Positions 40,341 to 50,005 of a DNA stretch of 64,000 nucleotides are shown here, piece after piece (the first letter of the stretch is position 1; every line of letters starts with the position of its first letter). The stretch is taken from the NCBI GenBank assembly GCA_038144835.1, contig JAYQON010000004.1, forward strand, positions 1 to 64,000, read 5' to 3'. The notes beneath the pieces are model-generated. The model was not told the DNA's origin. It was given only the letters and a program-made list of their open reading frames with translations, and searched no databases. Made by a program: the position numbers and the translations under genes. The stretch is from JALHOQ01 sp038144835 (GTDB taxonomy: Bacteria > Bdellovibrionota > Bdellovibrionia > Bdellovibrionales > UBA1609).

Positions 40341-41393
40341 ATGCCCTTAAACTTAACTCCACTTCCTCTCATTCAACTGGCCCCCATGGAGGGGGTTCTG
40401 GATTGGATTCTGCGCGAGCAGCTCTCTGAAGTGGGCGGCGTCGATCGTATGGTGACCGAATTTATTCGCGTCACTGACAAACTTTTACCCGATCACATTT
40501 TCTTTAAGTATTCGCCCGAACTTAATCAAGGGGGACGCACGCGCTGCGGAGTTCCCGTGTTCTTGCAGCTTTTAGGTGGACAAGCCCAACCCATGGCCGA
40601 AAACGCCGCTCGAGCGATAGCCTTAGGAGCGCCCGGCATTGATTTGAATTTTGGCTGTCCCGCAAAAACTGTCAACCGTCACGACGGCGGAGCCATCTTG
40701 CTCAAGTCTCCACAGCGTTTATTTACAATCACCCAAGCGGTGCGCGCGGCTGTCCCCGCCCATATTCCAGTGACCGCAAAGGTGCGTTTGGGCTTTGACC
40801 ATAAAGATCTACACCGCGAGATCGCCCAAGCTGTAGAAGAGGCTGGGGCTAACCACATTGTAGTGCATGCGCGCACTAGAACTGAAATGTACACTCCCCC
40901 TGCGCACTGGCACATCATCGCTTCGATGCGGACTTCTCGCAAGATTCCCTTCTTGGCCAATGGTGAAATTTGGAACACGCAAGATTACCAAAACTGTGTG
41001 ACGGCCTCCGGAGTACAAAGAGTAGCCCTCGGAAGAGGGCTTGTGCGTTCTCCCATGCTCGCCTGGCAAATCAAACACAGTTTGGGACTGATTAAAAAAG
41101 TTCCCCACTTTGATGCTGGATTGTTTTTGGAGAGATTTTTTTCACAAAGCCAGTCTTACCGGGGAGACGCTTATGCCGTGGCCCGCATGAAACAAATGCT
41201 CCGCTACTGGTCTTCGGCAACACCTCTTTTTTTCTCTTGGTTCCAACGCTGTAAAACTTTATCAACCGCAGTGTCTATGCGCGATATACTGACTGAATAT
41301 CGCAAAGAGCTGCATCTTTCCAAGGAGGCCACATGTCCGTCTCAGTTCGCGTCTACACTTGGTCAAACTGCCCCTACTGTGTTCGTGCCATAG
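40341..41393 (+). CDS. tRNA-dihydrouridine synthase (DusC-like)
   Basis: A 350-residue FMN-dependent enzyme that reduces uridines in tRNA. It shows LAPMEGVLDWILRE, GVPVFLQLLGGQ, IDLNFGCPAKTVNRHDGGA with the catalytic Cys, VTAKVRLGFD, IVVHARTRTEMY and LANGEIWN. The GRGLVRSPMLA phosphate-binding loop is intact. It is nearer the DusC/DusA group than the second Dus at 46.7 kb. The last 61 bases overlap the glutaredoxin gene, whose ribosome-binding site lies inside this ORF. Confidence 0.9.
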   Translation: MPLNLTPLPLIQLAPMEGVLDWILREQLSEVGGVDRMVTEFIRVTDKLLPDHIFFKYSPELNQGGRTRCGVPVFLQLLGGQAQPMAENAARAIALGAPGIDLNFGCPAKTVNRHDGGAILLKSPQRLFTITQAVRAAVPAHIPVTAKVRLGFDHKDLHREIAQAVEEAGANHIVVHARTRTEMYTPPAHWHIIASMRTSRKIPFLANGEIWNTQDYQNCVTASGVQRVALGRGLVRSPMLAWQIKHSLGLIKKVPHFDAGLFLERFFSQSQSYRGDAYAVARMKQMLRYWSSATPLFFSWFQRCKTLSTAVSMRDILTEYRKELHLSKEATCPSQFASTLGQTAPTVFVP

Positions 41394-41608
41394 CACTGCT
41401 CGAGTCCAAGGGTATCGCTTTTGAGGAAATCAATCTCGATGGTAAAGACGAAGAGCTTCATGCCTTACGAACGCGTACCGGCTGGAGAACTGTTCCGCAA
41501 ATTTTTATCGGCGAAGAGATGATCGGAGGATATACCGACCTGGCCGCACTTGAGGCTTCTGGCAAGCTGGAAAAAATGCTGCATCCGGGACCTACAAAGG
41601 CGCCTTAA
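41333..41608 (+). CDS. grxC: Glutaredoxin (dithiol)
   Basis: A 91-residue glutaredoxin with the CPYC active site (WSNCPYCVRAIALLESKG), the cis-Pro segment TVPQIFIGEEMIGGYTDLAAL and normal length. It reduces disulfides with glutathione. AAGGAGG precedes the ATG, which begins inside the 3' end of the dihydrouridine synthase gene. This long same-strand overlap indicates co-expression. Confidence 0.93.
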   Translation: MSVSVRVYTWSNCPYCVRAIALLESKGIAFEEINLDGKDEELHALRTRTGWRTVPQIFIGEEMIGGYTDLAALEASGKLEKMLHPGPTKAP

Positions 41609-41707
41609 GCAAGGCGGCTTTTGGTTTATAAAATCTTCGCAAAAACTTGGAATTCAATTTGCTCACTCTCTACCTAGAGTCATTTCAAACTCGGGAGGTA
41701 GGCTTAT

Positions 41708-42253
41708 ATGGGTTCTCAGCGTTTTTTTGCGACAAAGATTGTCTTTGTCATGACATCCTTCGCACTTTTACCAGCCTGTGGACACAAGGAGGTAAGAGTC
41801 GATACCGCTCAAGATGCCAATCCAGCTCTATACGGAGCTTATACATCAAGTTTTGGAATCCAAACTGAAGCCAGCTTAGAAAACACCTATCAGCCCATCA
41901 AAAAGAAAAACTCTGTGAAGAAAAAAAAGAGGACCCTGGTCAATCGCACCCAGCTCAAGAGCATCAAAAAATCTAATGCAACCCTGCAAACAGCCACCCT
42001 CAAACCAACTCAGACGCAAGCTGAAACCTCACAGCCTTTAACCGTCATTGACCCCTCCGAACTCCCTCTAAGTGTAGGGGCCATGGACAACACTCAAAAC
42101 CCAAAACCACCTTCTTCCCCTCCGTTTTATGAAGGGGTGAAAGCAAACCGTCTTGCTTTTGGGCTCATTTCCACTTTTGTCCTTGGACTGTTGACGGCCA
42201 TTGTTTTTATTGTTCGCCGTCGCAGAAACCGACATGACCTTATTCTTAATTAG
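41708..42253 (+). CDS. Lipoprotein with C-terminal transmembrane segment, function unknown
   Basis: A 181-residue protein. The N-terminus ends in lipobox LLPAC (Cys about 24). A Lys-rich block follows (PIKKKNSVKKKKRTLV), then a Thr/Pro/Gln-rich linker, and a hydrophobic helix near the C-terminus (LAFGLISTFVLGLLTAIVFIV) followed by RRRRNR. Having both a lipid anchor and a TM helix is unusual. GGGAGG is nine bases before the ATG. The end overlaps the convergent small secreted protein gene by eight bases. No family recognised. Confidence 0.65.
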   Translation: MGSQRFFATKIVFVMTSFALLPACGHKEVRVDTAQDANPALYGAYTSSFGIQTEASLENTYQPIKKKNSVKKKKRTLVNRTQLKSIKKSNATLQTATLKPTQTQAETSQPLTVIDPSELPLSVGAMDNTQNPKPPSSPPFYEGVKANRLAFGLISTFVLGLLTAIVFIVRRRRNRHDLILN

Positions 42254-42620
42254 TTGTTTTATACGGAGTTCGTATCTCGCCCGCAAAAAGAAAGCCCTCA
42301 AGAGCCAAGCGATTGTCTGTTGAGGTCTTTTTTACCAGCTCATTCGCCATAGAAAAAATTTCTTCAGCACGAGCAACAGCTTGGCGCGATCCATAATCGC
42401 TCTCCGCAAAATCTTTGTCGGCTTGACCCATCGTATCCATAAGACGACTTTCGAGCTCATCAACCGACAGTAAGGAATACTTACACGCCAAGTTTTCTCG
42501 TAAATCAACAAGAGCCGCACGCGTCTGCGCCTGCTTTTGCATGCGCTTCATATCTTTAGCTTGCGCGAAAGCAAAGTTACAACTTACCACCAAACCGAAA
42601 ATCAATACCAACACCGACAT
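42246..42620 (-). CDS. Small secreted helical protein, function unknown
   Basis: A 124-residue product with signal peptide (MSVLVLIFGLVVSCNFAFA) and a mature, largely helical domain rich in Glu, Lys and Ala (DMKRMQKQAQTRAALVDL, RQAVARAEEIFSMANELV). One Cys remains in the mature part. No family recognised. Confidence 0.65.
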   Translation of the reverse strand: MSVLVLIFGLVVSCNFAFAQAKDMKRMQKQAQTRAALVDLRENLACKYSLLSVDELESRLMDTMGQADKDFAESDYGSRQAVARAEEIFSMANELVKKTSTDNRLALEGFLFAGEIRTPYKTTN

Positions 42621-42682
42621 TTAGCCTCCTGGAAGAGCTCCTTTTGCCATATTCTTGGCTTTCTGCCAAATTTGGGCCTTTA

Positions 42683-44206
42683 TTATTTGTCTGTGTAGAT
42701 CTTTTTTTCATTGAAACCGCGTGCATAGGCAACTTCAATAAACTTTACGAACTCCTGAGTCTGGGAGTCGAGATTTTGAAATTTTATTTCTGACCCAGGT
42801 TGCTCATCAAACAGCCCATCTAGAGCCAAACCGACTTCATTAAAAAATGTAGCCAACTCAAGCACCTTATTTTCTTCCTCCACAAACAGTTGCAAAAAAA
42901 TAGAGGACCGACTCTGAAATCCATTAAAAATCGCACTTTCGCTACTAAAAAAATCATGCAATCCCTTAAAGAGGGAGCGCAAATTTTGGCGCGCCTGAGT
43001 TGTCGAACAGCTGCGTTGCCTCAATTCTTTTAAAACCATACGTACTTGTTCAATCACTACGGTCAGATAATTCGAACGGTAGCCACGGCGACTTTCCAGC
43101 AGGGCGCGCGCCCTCTGCAAGCGCGTACTCTCAGATTGATTGAAAAGCGGTTTTGATCGAACCCACTGACGCAACTCCAATTCACGTGTGCGCAGCCGTC
43201 CTCGTTGAAAATTCAAGCGTGGCCAGTGCAGTCCACCGGTGATCGAGTCATAGAGTTCATGCGGTAGGCTGGTAGCGACCAGATAGGCTCCCAGTCCCAG
43301 TATAAAACCTACGACTGTCCCCCCACCGGGAAGAAGCATGGTGCCGATTCCCGCTGCGGCCAACGCGGCTGTAATTACAGCAAACTCTCCCGTCATGATG
43401 CGGGTACGTACAGTAATGTCAATCCAGCGCGAAGAAGCTTCTTGATCAATGAGCGCTACATACAAGAGGTTTCGCGCCATTTTACCCACGAGCTTAAGAT
43501 CGCGAGCGTCTGTATGATCCCGGGATCCAAAAAGATGCCTGAATGCGCCACTGGCCATACCAAAAAGTGAACGCACTCGCGCGTATTCCTCGGGAGTGTC
43601 TAACATAAAAGTTGCTTCCGTCCAGAGTTGCGATCCCCACTCCCAGCCAAAATTGGCAACAATCATCATAATACTGATACGGATTCGTTCATGCATGATG
43701 GGGCGCGAGTCCGCATTGGCAAGCAGAGCTGTTAAGGCAGAGACCGGATAATACGAAGCAAGACCAACTCCTGCCGCACCCAAAATCGAGAGATAAACCG
43801 CACCATTATCGACAATTTGTGTGGCCGCATCCGAGGCTGCCTTAGCCAGACTCTCGCCAGAGGGATGACTCTGATGTTGAGCTTCAAAGCGAGTCTTAAT
43901 TAGGTCAATTCCAGCCGCCGCTAAGAGAAACAACATGGTTTGACCTACATGGGCCGCCATTTCCGCAGGTCGTGACTCTGAGACGGATTTGAGACGTGCT
44001 CCAATTTTATCAGCGCTTAATCCTAAAGTCCTAAGATTTTGAAAGGCGCGGGGCTGCCCCTCCCAGATGATTTTTTTAGCGATCTGCAAAGCCCATGGAC
44101 GTGTATCCGTTAGTGGATTTGTCAGGTCAGATCTTGCGACCGCGGGCCGAGCCGGAAGAATGAGAGCCAGACTCAAAAGTAGTCGCAACACAACCCGCAA
44201 GCTCAT
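42683..44206 (-). CDS. Large exported/membrane protein, second of a coupled pair
   Basis: A 507-residue product. ATG 44206 starts a signal-like segment (MSLRVVLRLLLSLALILPA); the upstream in-frame extension is only the end of the neighbouring gene read in another frame. Several long hydrophobic stretches (VGQTMLFLLAAAGIDLI, VYLSILGAAGVGLASYYPV, VITAALAAAGIGTMLLPGGG followed by TVVGFILGLGAYLVA) imply an integral inner-membrane protein with a large Arg-rich C-terminal cytoplasmic or periplasmic region. The start is one base after the stop of the preceding gene. No family recognised. Confidence 0.68.
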   Translation of the reverse strand: MSLRVVLRLLLSLALILPARPAVARSDLTNPLTDTRPWALQIAKKIIWEGQPRAFQNLRTLGLSADKIGARLKSVSESRPAEMAAHVGQTMLFLLAAAGIDLIKTRFEAQHQSHPSGESLAKAASDAATQIVDNGAVYLSILGAAGVGLASYYPVSALTALLANADSRPIMHERIRISIMMIVANFGWEWGSQLWTEATFMLDTPEEYARVRSLFGMASGAFRHLFGSRDHTDARDLKLVGKMARNLLYVALIDQEASSRWIDITVRTRIMTGEFAVITAALAAAGIGTMLLPGGGTVVGFILGLGAYLVATSLPHELYDSITGGLHWPRLNFQRGRLRTRELELRQWVRSKPLFNQSESTRLQRARALLESRRGYRSNYLTVVIEQVRMVLKELRQRSCSTTQARQNLRSLFKGLHDFFSSESAIFNGFQSRSSIFLQLFVEEENKVLELATFFNEVGLALDGLFDEQPGSEIKFQNLDSQTQEFVKFIEVAYARGFNEKKIYTDK

Positions 44207-44207
44207 C

Positions 44208-45851
44208 TTATTTACGTCCGGCTTTTCCACCTGGCTTCTCAGATCCTTCACGCAATAAGCTGCCGGGCTCGACCAACGATCGCTTAGCGGCCGTGTCGCC
44301 ATTAATTTCCATAATGCGGTCGAGAGCCTTTTCTTTGTCACCTTTGACAGGGTTAGATTTTTCAAGCTCGATGGAATGAAGTTTCACATCCAACTTAAAG
44401 TCGATGCGATCCAAGATTTCCGCAACCTCGGCTTTAAATTCCTTATGCAAATAATTAAGCGAATGATTGTTCAACATTTCGTTGTAGATTTTTTGAGCTC
44501 CACGCAAAGTTTCGGCGTACATGGCATCATGCAGAAATTGTACAGCTAAGACCGTGGCTGCTTGCCTTTTAAAAATAAAAGCCTTGCGATAATTTTCAAA
44601 AATTCTGTTAATCTGCTCGGCCGTGGCGCCTAATCTCGCCAACTCGGCTTTACCCTCAGCGATGGCTTCAGAAAACTCGGCCACTCGCTCTGGCGCGTTA
44701 CGTTCTGCTTCAATCTGCTTTTGAGCGAGCTCTAAGAGCGACTCACTGACCGCTTGCAATGCCGATGCGTTTGCCGGTTGAATCATGATCAGTCGATCCA
44801 CGATACTCTCCGCACCTTGCCGATGCACTTCAGCGGCATTGAGAGAGTTGGTGGCTGATTGAGCAAAATCTTTGGGCCTCATGATGGTCAAATAACCCAG
44901 AAGATCTCTTCCTCCTCGGTACGCATCAGGCACTAAACTAAAGAGATAGCCCAAGTGATTCCACACCTTATACAAGCGACGCATATTTAATGACCAATTT
45001 TCACCTGAAATCTTATACGATTCGCCTTCTAGGATGGAGCGCATGCCATTTACCGCTTCTTTGGCTTTCTCCATTTCGGCCGCTTCCTTTTTCGCAGCCC
45101 CATCGAATAGCCATGAATTGAGCACCATACCGACCCGCCCCAAATATTTGTTTCCGATCACTGCCAACTTCTGATTGATTGGGGTAACAAGAGGATTCAA
45201 AGCGGAATTGACAGCTCCAGCCGCTGGTCCCGCGATGAGTGCGCCAGAAGCTACTCCTTTGACGAAAAGATAAACGCCTACGATTGCAGCCCAGGTTTTC
45301 CATGAGGCCCACTCAACATAGGGGTTGCTCACTACCTTACTGATCCATTCAATAAACTTGCGCGGATATTGGGTAGCTTGAGTTTTCTCTATCTTATATT
45401 GGGTGTAGGCCTGCGCCATGAAGATCTGCCAATTGAGCGGTTTTTGACCAGCCAAAGGGAGATTTTTTAGATACTGATCCTTATGTTTACGAAAATGCTC
45501 TAGAAACTCTTTGGGATCATCCACAAACTGGGTGACCGCATTCGCCTCAACCAGAGCTGCAAAATCAAGTTCGTCTTGCGGGCTCAAGAGGCCTTTCATT
45601 AGCCGAGCCTCGGCCGCTTCTATTACAGCTTTGGCCCGCTTCAATGCCTCAGACTCGATCCTAGGTGCGGCTTTGGGTGAGCCTGAATTTAATGGCGGCA
45701 GCTCTGAGGCAGGAAGAGATTGCGCCCATAAAACCGAGGGAGCAAGAGCCATCTGCAAACAGAGAAGGCCTATAAACGAACGCCTAAAAAGGTCGGAGAC
45801 ACACATTTTATTGATCATGTCTTTCAACAGATCAAAAACCGTGCGAGCCAT
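44208..45851 (-). CDS. Large exported/membrane protein, first of a coupled pair
   Basis: A 547-residue protein with an N-terminal export signal (LFRRSFIGLLCLQMALAPSV, then LWAQS). A hydrophobic segment near residues 190-230 (AIVGVYLFVKGVASGALIAG) and long helical regions rich in Ala/Glu/Lys follow. The signal peptide would be better proportioned from ATG 45818 or 45806 than from 45851, and none of the three has a clear Shine-Dalgarno, so the start is uncertain. It is paired with the downstream gene at one-base spacing and both have similar architecture (export signal, TM block, helical tail), suggesting a complex. No family recognised. Confidence 0.68.
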   Translation of the reverse strand: MARTVFDLLKDMINKMCVSDLFRRSFIGLLCLQMALAPSVLWAQSLPASELPPLNSGSPKAAPRIESEALKRAKAVIEAAEARLMKGLLSPQDELDFAALVEANAVTQFVDDPKEFLEHFRKHKDQYLKNLPLAGQKPLNWQIFMAQAYTQYKIEKTQATQYPRKFIEWISKVVSNPYVEWASWKTWAAIVGVYLFVKGVASGALIAGPAAGAVNSALNPLVTPINQKLAVIGNKYLGRVGMVLNSWLFDGAAKKEAAEMEKAKEAVNGMRSILEGESYKISGENWSLNMRRLYKVWNHLGYLFSLVPDAYRGGRDLLGYLTIMRPKDFAQSATNSLNAAEVHRQGAESIVDRLIMIQPANASALQAVSESLLELAQKQIEAERNAPERVAEFSEAIAEGKAELARLGATAEQINRIFENYRKAFIFKRQAATVLAVQFLHDAMYAETLRGAQKIYNEMLNNHSLNYLHKEFKAEVAEILDRIDFKLDVKLHSIELEKSNPVKGDKEKALDRIMEINGDTAAKRSLVEPGSLLREGSEKPGGKAGRK

Positions 45852-45954
45852 TAAGAAATTAAATATTGTTAAACAGCGATCACATTGAAAATCTTGACGT
45901 AAATTGCTCTTTCAGCCTTTTTTGGGCTACGAATTTAAAATCGATAAGGTCCGA

Positions 45955-46527
45955 TTAATGCTTTTGTAACTTTCGGACCGCCCGAGTAAGAGAACCAAGA
46001 ACTTTAGTGACGGTCAACGCGCCACCGGCGGCATCAAAGTTCACATATCTAGGCGTATTTACGTTGGCATTAAACAACGAGGCGTAGTTGCTTTTAACGC
46101 CTTCTGAAATTGATGGCTGCGCCAACTCCAGCTCCTGCAGACCAAAAAAACCAGCAACTGATTGCGGTGAAAGTCCCAACGAATTCAAGACACCCGCTCG
46201 CAGTCCCCATTCGTAAGTTGTAAGCCCCAAGGAGTTCAGATTCTCTTCGAAAAGAAAACGTAAGCGCTGCATATTGTCTGTGGTTAAGGGAAACTGTTCT
46301 GAGGAATTTATTGTGCACTTTTCAAAGCGGGAACCCGCCATTGAACAAATAGCGAAGGCAGCCATTTGGTTACGAACGTTGACTAGGCCAACCAACGCCT
46401 CATTAGTGTCCGGCAAAAGCATAACTGAAAGCAACTGACGAGTTGCAAGATCCACCGTCTTGAGCTCTCCAGCCGAAGCCATAGAGCTCACCAACCCAAC
46501 CACCAAAGCCAAAATTGATTTCATCAT
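45955..46527 (-). CDS. Secreted protein, function unknown
   Basis: A 190-residue product beginning MMKSILALVVGLVSSMASA, a clear signal peptide. The mature domain is mixed helix and strand with two cysteines (AFAICSMAG, FEKCTINS) that may pair. The upstream frame to 46557 adds ten residues without support. No family recognised. It lies 104 bases ahead of the coupled pair of membrane proteins and could be in the same unit. Confidence 0.62.
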   Translation of the reverse strand: MMKSILALVVGLVSSMASAGELKTVDLATRQLLSVMLLPDTNEALVGLVNVRNQMAAFAICSMAGSRFEKCTINSSEQFPLTTDNMQRLRFLFEENLNSLGLTTYEWGLRAGVLNSLGLSPQSVAGFFGLQELELAQPSISEGVKSNYASLFNANVNTPRYVNFDAAGGALTVTKVLGSLTRAVRKLQKH

Positions 46528-46700
46528 AACTGACCAGAACGTATGCAATCGTGCCAATTTCTGTCACATTTTTCGCTAAAGATATTTTCAGCGTAAAATC
46601 ATAGATTTATAAAAACCAATAAACCCTTTACCAGCCTCCGGCAACGCTCATTACATTGACTAGGGTAAAAAAAATTCAAGCAAATCTCGGGTTCGCCCCT

Positions 46701-47765
46701 CTACTCCCTGAGAGCTGTCCGCTTGTTCATCTTTTGGTCCGCAGAGAAAAACGTGGTCACAGCCTCGTGCAGATCACGATAGTTTTGCGCTCGTGCGCAG
46801 GATGCACTCAAGTGATGCCCAAACTCAAGCCATCCGGAAGTCATACGCAGATGGAATTTAAAACGCGTATAGCCAGAGGCAAAAGGATAATAAGCTTCAA
46901 GTAGATTTAAAAATAGAAGACAGGCCCGCCCGTACTCGCAACCCTCTTCGTTAGGTGTGCTGGGCGCCAGCCTATTTTCATGTCCGCGCGGGGGCAAAAA
47001 ACCCAGCCGTTCTCCCACTTGCCACATCAGCCAAGGTCGAGCCGCCAAAGCCCGACCCACCATGACCGCATCACAGCCACTCACCTCCGCCATGGCAAAC
47101 ACATCATCCACGCATTGAACGTCGCCATTGCCTACAACCGGAATATTTAGATATTCTCTTACATCGCGTATCTGCGACCAGTCGGCGCTTCCTCTACGTT
47201 TCATGAAGCCCAAACGCGGATGCAGGGTAATCCATGCCACACCAGCCTCTTGCAGCCCCCGCACAAATCTCAGCAGGTAGTCTTTATCGTTTTGTAGCCC
47301 TGCCCGTAGCTTGACCGAAACCGGCACCCGAGAGTGTTTAACGGTCATGCGCACAACCTCGCTGGCATAATCAGGATCACCCATTAAAGCCACGCCATAG
47401 TTATGCCTTAAAGCCTTTTTGACCGGACATCCCATATTGATGTCGACGGCAATAGCCCCCCAATCGACGAGCTTACGCACCGACTCGGCAATGGGTTGCT
47501 CTTCATTTCCCAAAATCTGGGGAACAAGGTCTGATTCCTCCGCACCCTTTAGGGTTTCCGGAGTCGCCCCCATTTCCTCCCTCGGCAAACGCCACGTCGA
47601 TAACATTTCCGTTGGCCACCCTACCACTGCATCTGGAGGCGTGTAGTGTCTCACGAGAAGGCGCAAAGCCACGTGCGACATTCCGACCATCGGCGCAAGC
47701 CAGACTGGAAAATTGGCTTTGCCTTGAAGCAAAGGACGTCTAAGAAACTGAGAAGCAGAGGACAT
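46701..47765 (-). CDS. tRNA-dihydrouridine synthase, second paralogue
   Basis: A 354-residue Dus family member with VWLAPMVGMSHVALRLL, VPQILGNEEQPIAES, VDINMGCPVKKALRHNYG with catalytic Cys, VSVKLRAGLQND, WITLHPRLGFMKRRGSADW, PVVGNGDVQCVDD and MVGRALAARPWL. Ring substrates are uridines in the tRNA D-loop. The sequence is clearly distinct from the Dus at 40.3 kb, so the two probably modify different positions. ATG 47765 was preferred to a GTG at 47783. Confidence 0.88.
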   Translation of the reverse strand: MSSASQFLRRPLLQGKANFPVWLAPMVGMSHVALRLLVRHYTPPDAVVGWPTEMLSTWRLPREEMGATPETLKGAEESDLVPQILGNEEQPIAESVRKLVDWGAIAVDINMGCPVKKALRHNYGVALMGDPDYASEVVRMTVKHSRVPVSVKLRAGLQNDKDYLLRFVRGLQEAGVAWITLHPRLGFMKRRGSADWSQIRDVREYLNIPVVGNGDVQCVDDVFAMAEVSGCDAVMVGRALAARPWLMWQVGERLGFLPPRGHENRLAPSTPNEEGCEYGRACLLFLNLLEAYYPFASGYTRFKFHLRMTSGWLEFGHHLSASCARAQNYRDLHEAVTTFFSADQKMNKRTALRE

Positions 47766-47885
47766 CAAACTTAGGTACACCAATTTTTTACAGGTGCCAT
47801 CTGTCTTTTTTTAGTTTGTCTAAGGCCAACAACCGTTAGTAAGAACATTTCAAGCCAAGAGAGACTTGGCGATAGGAGATTTTAA

Positions 47886-49934
47886 CTGCGAATATTTTTA
47901 CTGCTGTTGATAATTTTTTCTACAGCACAAATCGATCAAGCACACTCGAAGCCTTTAACGACGCAAGAATGCACGGTAGAGTGCGAGCCAGCGGTTTTAA
48001 AGAGCGCAGAAGGTATGCAAAAAATCTTGCAGCGAGGCGTCTGTGACCCCTGGCATTCGGACCCTGTTTTTTCACTACTCAACCGCAATTTGTCTGAAAA
48101 CTGGGCTTTGGAATATACGGGGGCAGACCTCATTAAAGAAGAGTTTCTCTCTGAAATGTCCATACCTCCGGGTCTTATTGCTCTAGTCGACACGGACACG
48201 CGAGCTTTCAATAACCATGGTCGACACGTGCACAACATTATGTCTGGCTCGAGTCACTTTTCAATTCTTCCTGAAACGCAAACTTTGAATCGCTACGAAC
48301 TCCTTGGCGGCCAAGGCAAAGTTGATTCAGATTTTGAACTTGACGCCCGCAAGCTCGGTCAAAGAGGCCATCAACCGAAGTATCTCAATCTATCGATCAA
48401 ACTTGATGGGCATTGGCCAATTTCATTGGCGCACATGATACGTAGTTCAAACGACGACCAGCGATTTATTTTTGCCGCCGGAAATGAGGCGCGCAGGATT
48501 GACCAAGACCTTTCTGAATTAGCCTCGGGTAATAACAAGGTTTTAATCGTAGGCTCACTGACTCCCTTTGGATCCCCGACAATCACATCCAACTTTGGCG
48601 ACCTTGTGATCTCCGCACCCTCAGATCATCATCTAGTTGCTAAAGATAAATCCAAAATCCATATTTTCGGGGAGACCAGTGGTGCCGCTCCTCAGGTCAC
48701 AGCGGCGCTAGCTGCTTTTGATTTGATTGCCGACTACCATCCGACGCCCGAAGAGATCCGCAGATTACTGGCCAACAGTGTAACTCCGTTCCCATTTAGC
48801 CATGGTGATCAATATGGCAAAGGGATACTCAATACCTATCGACTTACCGCTATCGCCAAAAGAATCAAAGACAAATGCCGAGGCAATACCTACTGCAGCA
48901 AGGCCATGATCGCTTCAGACGATATTTACCATTTCACCCACAACAAAGATCTTGAGCACAAGCTCGCAACAAGCTTTCCGTACTGCGTTCAAACAGCATC
49001 TCGACTAACGAAACTCAAAAGAGTTGCTTTCGATTGTCGCGATCTTCGAAACACATTTAAAGCCCTGAGGCAAAGGGCCCTACTTAACCCCGAAGATAAA
49101 AACCTATGGCGCATTCTTGCCTGCGTACATGCTGCACATGGTTTGCATGCAAATGCGATTTTTTATGCGAAACTAGCCCACGATTCAGCGCAAATCGTGC
49201 AGTCGCAAGCCGCCTTGGTTGCACAATTTCAAAAGCAAAACCCTACCGAATCGAAAAATTCTCTAGTTCAGCGCAAAAGCGAAATTTTTCACGATGATCT
49301 GTTCAATCAAAATCCAAGTCTAAAAAACTTAACCGGTTGGTTTACCCCTACAATCCAGATCAGCCGACGTCTCATCCAACGGCTCGATAAAGATATCAAC
49401 GAAACCTTAACTCAAATCGAGAGCTTGAGCGAGAACCAGCAGCTAGGACTACTCAGCCAACTCGGCTACAAAGAAGAAACCAATGCTTGGATGCGTTCCC
49501 GACCAACGCCACCTTGGTTGATCGCACTGTTTAAGTCGCGGACAGTCTCTGAGCGAACGGCGGCTGCGGCATTTGAGTTAATAACTTCGTGGAAAGAGCC
49601 AGCTGAAAAAATACACTTTATCCAAGCCGGACTTGATAACCCTAGTCCCGAAGTGCGCAAAAGTGCTGCTCTCAGTGTAGCCCGAGCACTCGCGCGCGAA
49701 CCGTATGCAAAAAATAAAATTTCCCAGAAATTGCAGCGTCGCTGGCATGAATTATTGCAGATCATAATCGCCCGCGAAGATCCAACAATGGTAGAAGTGG
49801 CGCTTTCTGGCCTACAAGCAAGCCATATCGCGCACGCTCAAATCCTTGAATCTTTGAGCCAACACCACTCGCCGTCGCTGCGAGCAGCCGCGAACAAGCA
49901 GATATGCAAATGGCTACCAGAGAAGTGCAAATAG
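47886..49934 (+). CDS. Secreted S8 (subtilisin-like) peptidase with helical-repeat C-terminus; probable CTG start
   Basis: A 682-residue protein if begun at CTG 47886. AGGAG lies seven bases before that CTG, and only this start yields a full signal peptide (RIFLLLLIIFSTAQIDQAHS); the in-frame TTG at 47907 has no ribosome site. The catalytic set is Asp102 in ALVDTD, His114 in HGRHVHNIM, the oxyanion Asn200 in FAAGNE and Ser265 in GETSGAAPQ, all in divergent contexts. After about residue 310 come helical repeats, HEAT/TPR-like (SPEVRKSAALSVARALA). Predicted to be an exported protease with a protein-binding tail. No propeptide was identified. Confidence 0.75.
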   Translation: MRIFLLLLIIFSTAQIDQAHSKPLTTQECTVECEPAVLKSAEGMQKILQRGVCDPWHSDPVFSLLNRNLSENWALEYTGADLIKEEFLSEMSIPPGLIALVDTDTRAFNNHGRHVHNIMSGSSHFSILPETQTLNRYELLGGQGKVDSDFELDARKLGQRGHQPKYLNLSIKLDGHWPISLAHMIRSSNDDQRFIFAAGNEARRIDQDLSELASGNNKVLIVGSLTPFGSPTITSNFGDLVISAPSDHHLVAKDKSKIHIFGETSGAAPQVTAALAAFDLIADYHPTPEEIRRLLANSVTPFPFSHGDQYGKGILNTYRLTAIAKRIKDKCRGNTYCSKAMIASDDIYHFTHNKDLEHKLATSFPYCVQTASRLTKLKRVAFDCRDLRNTFKALRQRALLNPEDKNLWRILACVHAAHGLHANAIFYAKLAHDSAQIVQSQAALVAQFQKQNPTESKNSLVQRKSEIFHDDLFNQNPSLKNLTGWFTPTIQISRRLIQRLDKDINETLTQIESLSENQQLGLLSQLGYKEETNAWMRSRPTPPWLIALFKSRTVSERTAAAAFELITSWKEPAEKIHFIQAGLDNPSPEVRKSAALSVARALAREPYAKNKISQKLQRRWHELLQIIIAREDPTMVEVALSGLQASHIAHAQILESLSQHHSPSLRAAANKQICKWLPEKCK

Positions 49935-50005
49935 ATTCTTTAACATTGTGCTTCTTGAACAAACCCTAACTTGAGCATTCTCCAGGTCCCCGCTATCTTC
50001 CCAGA

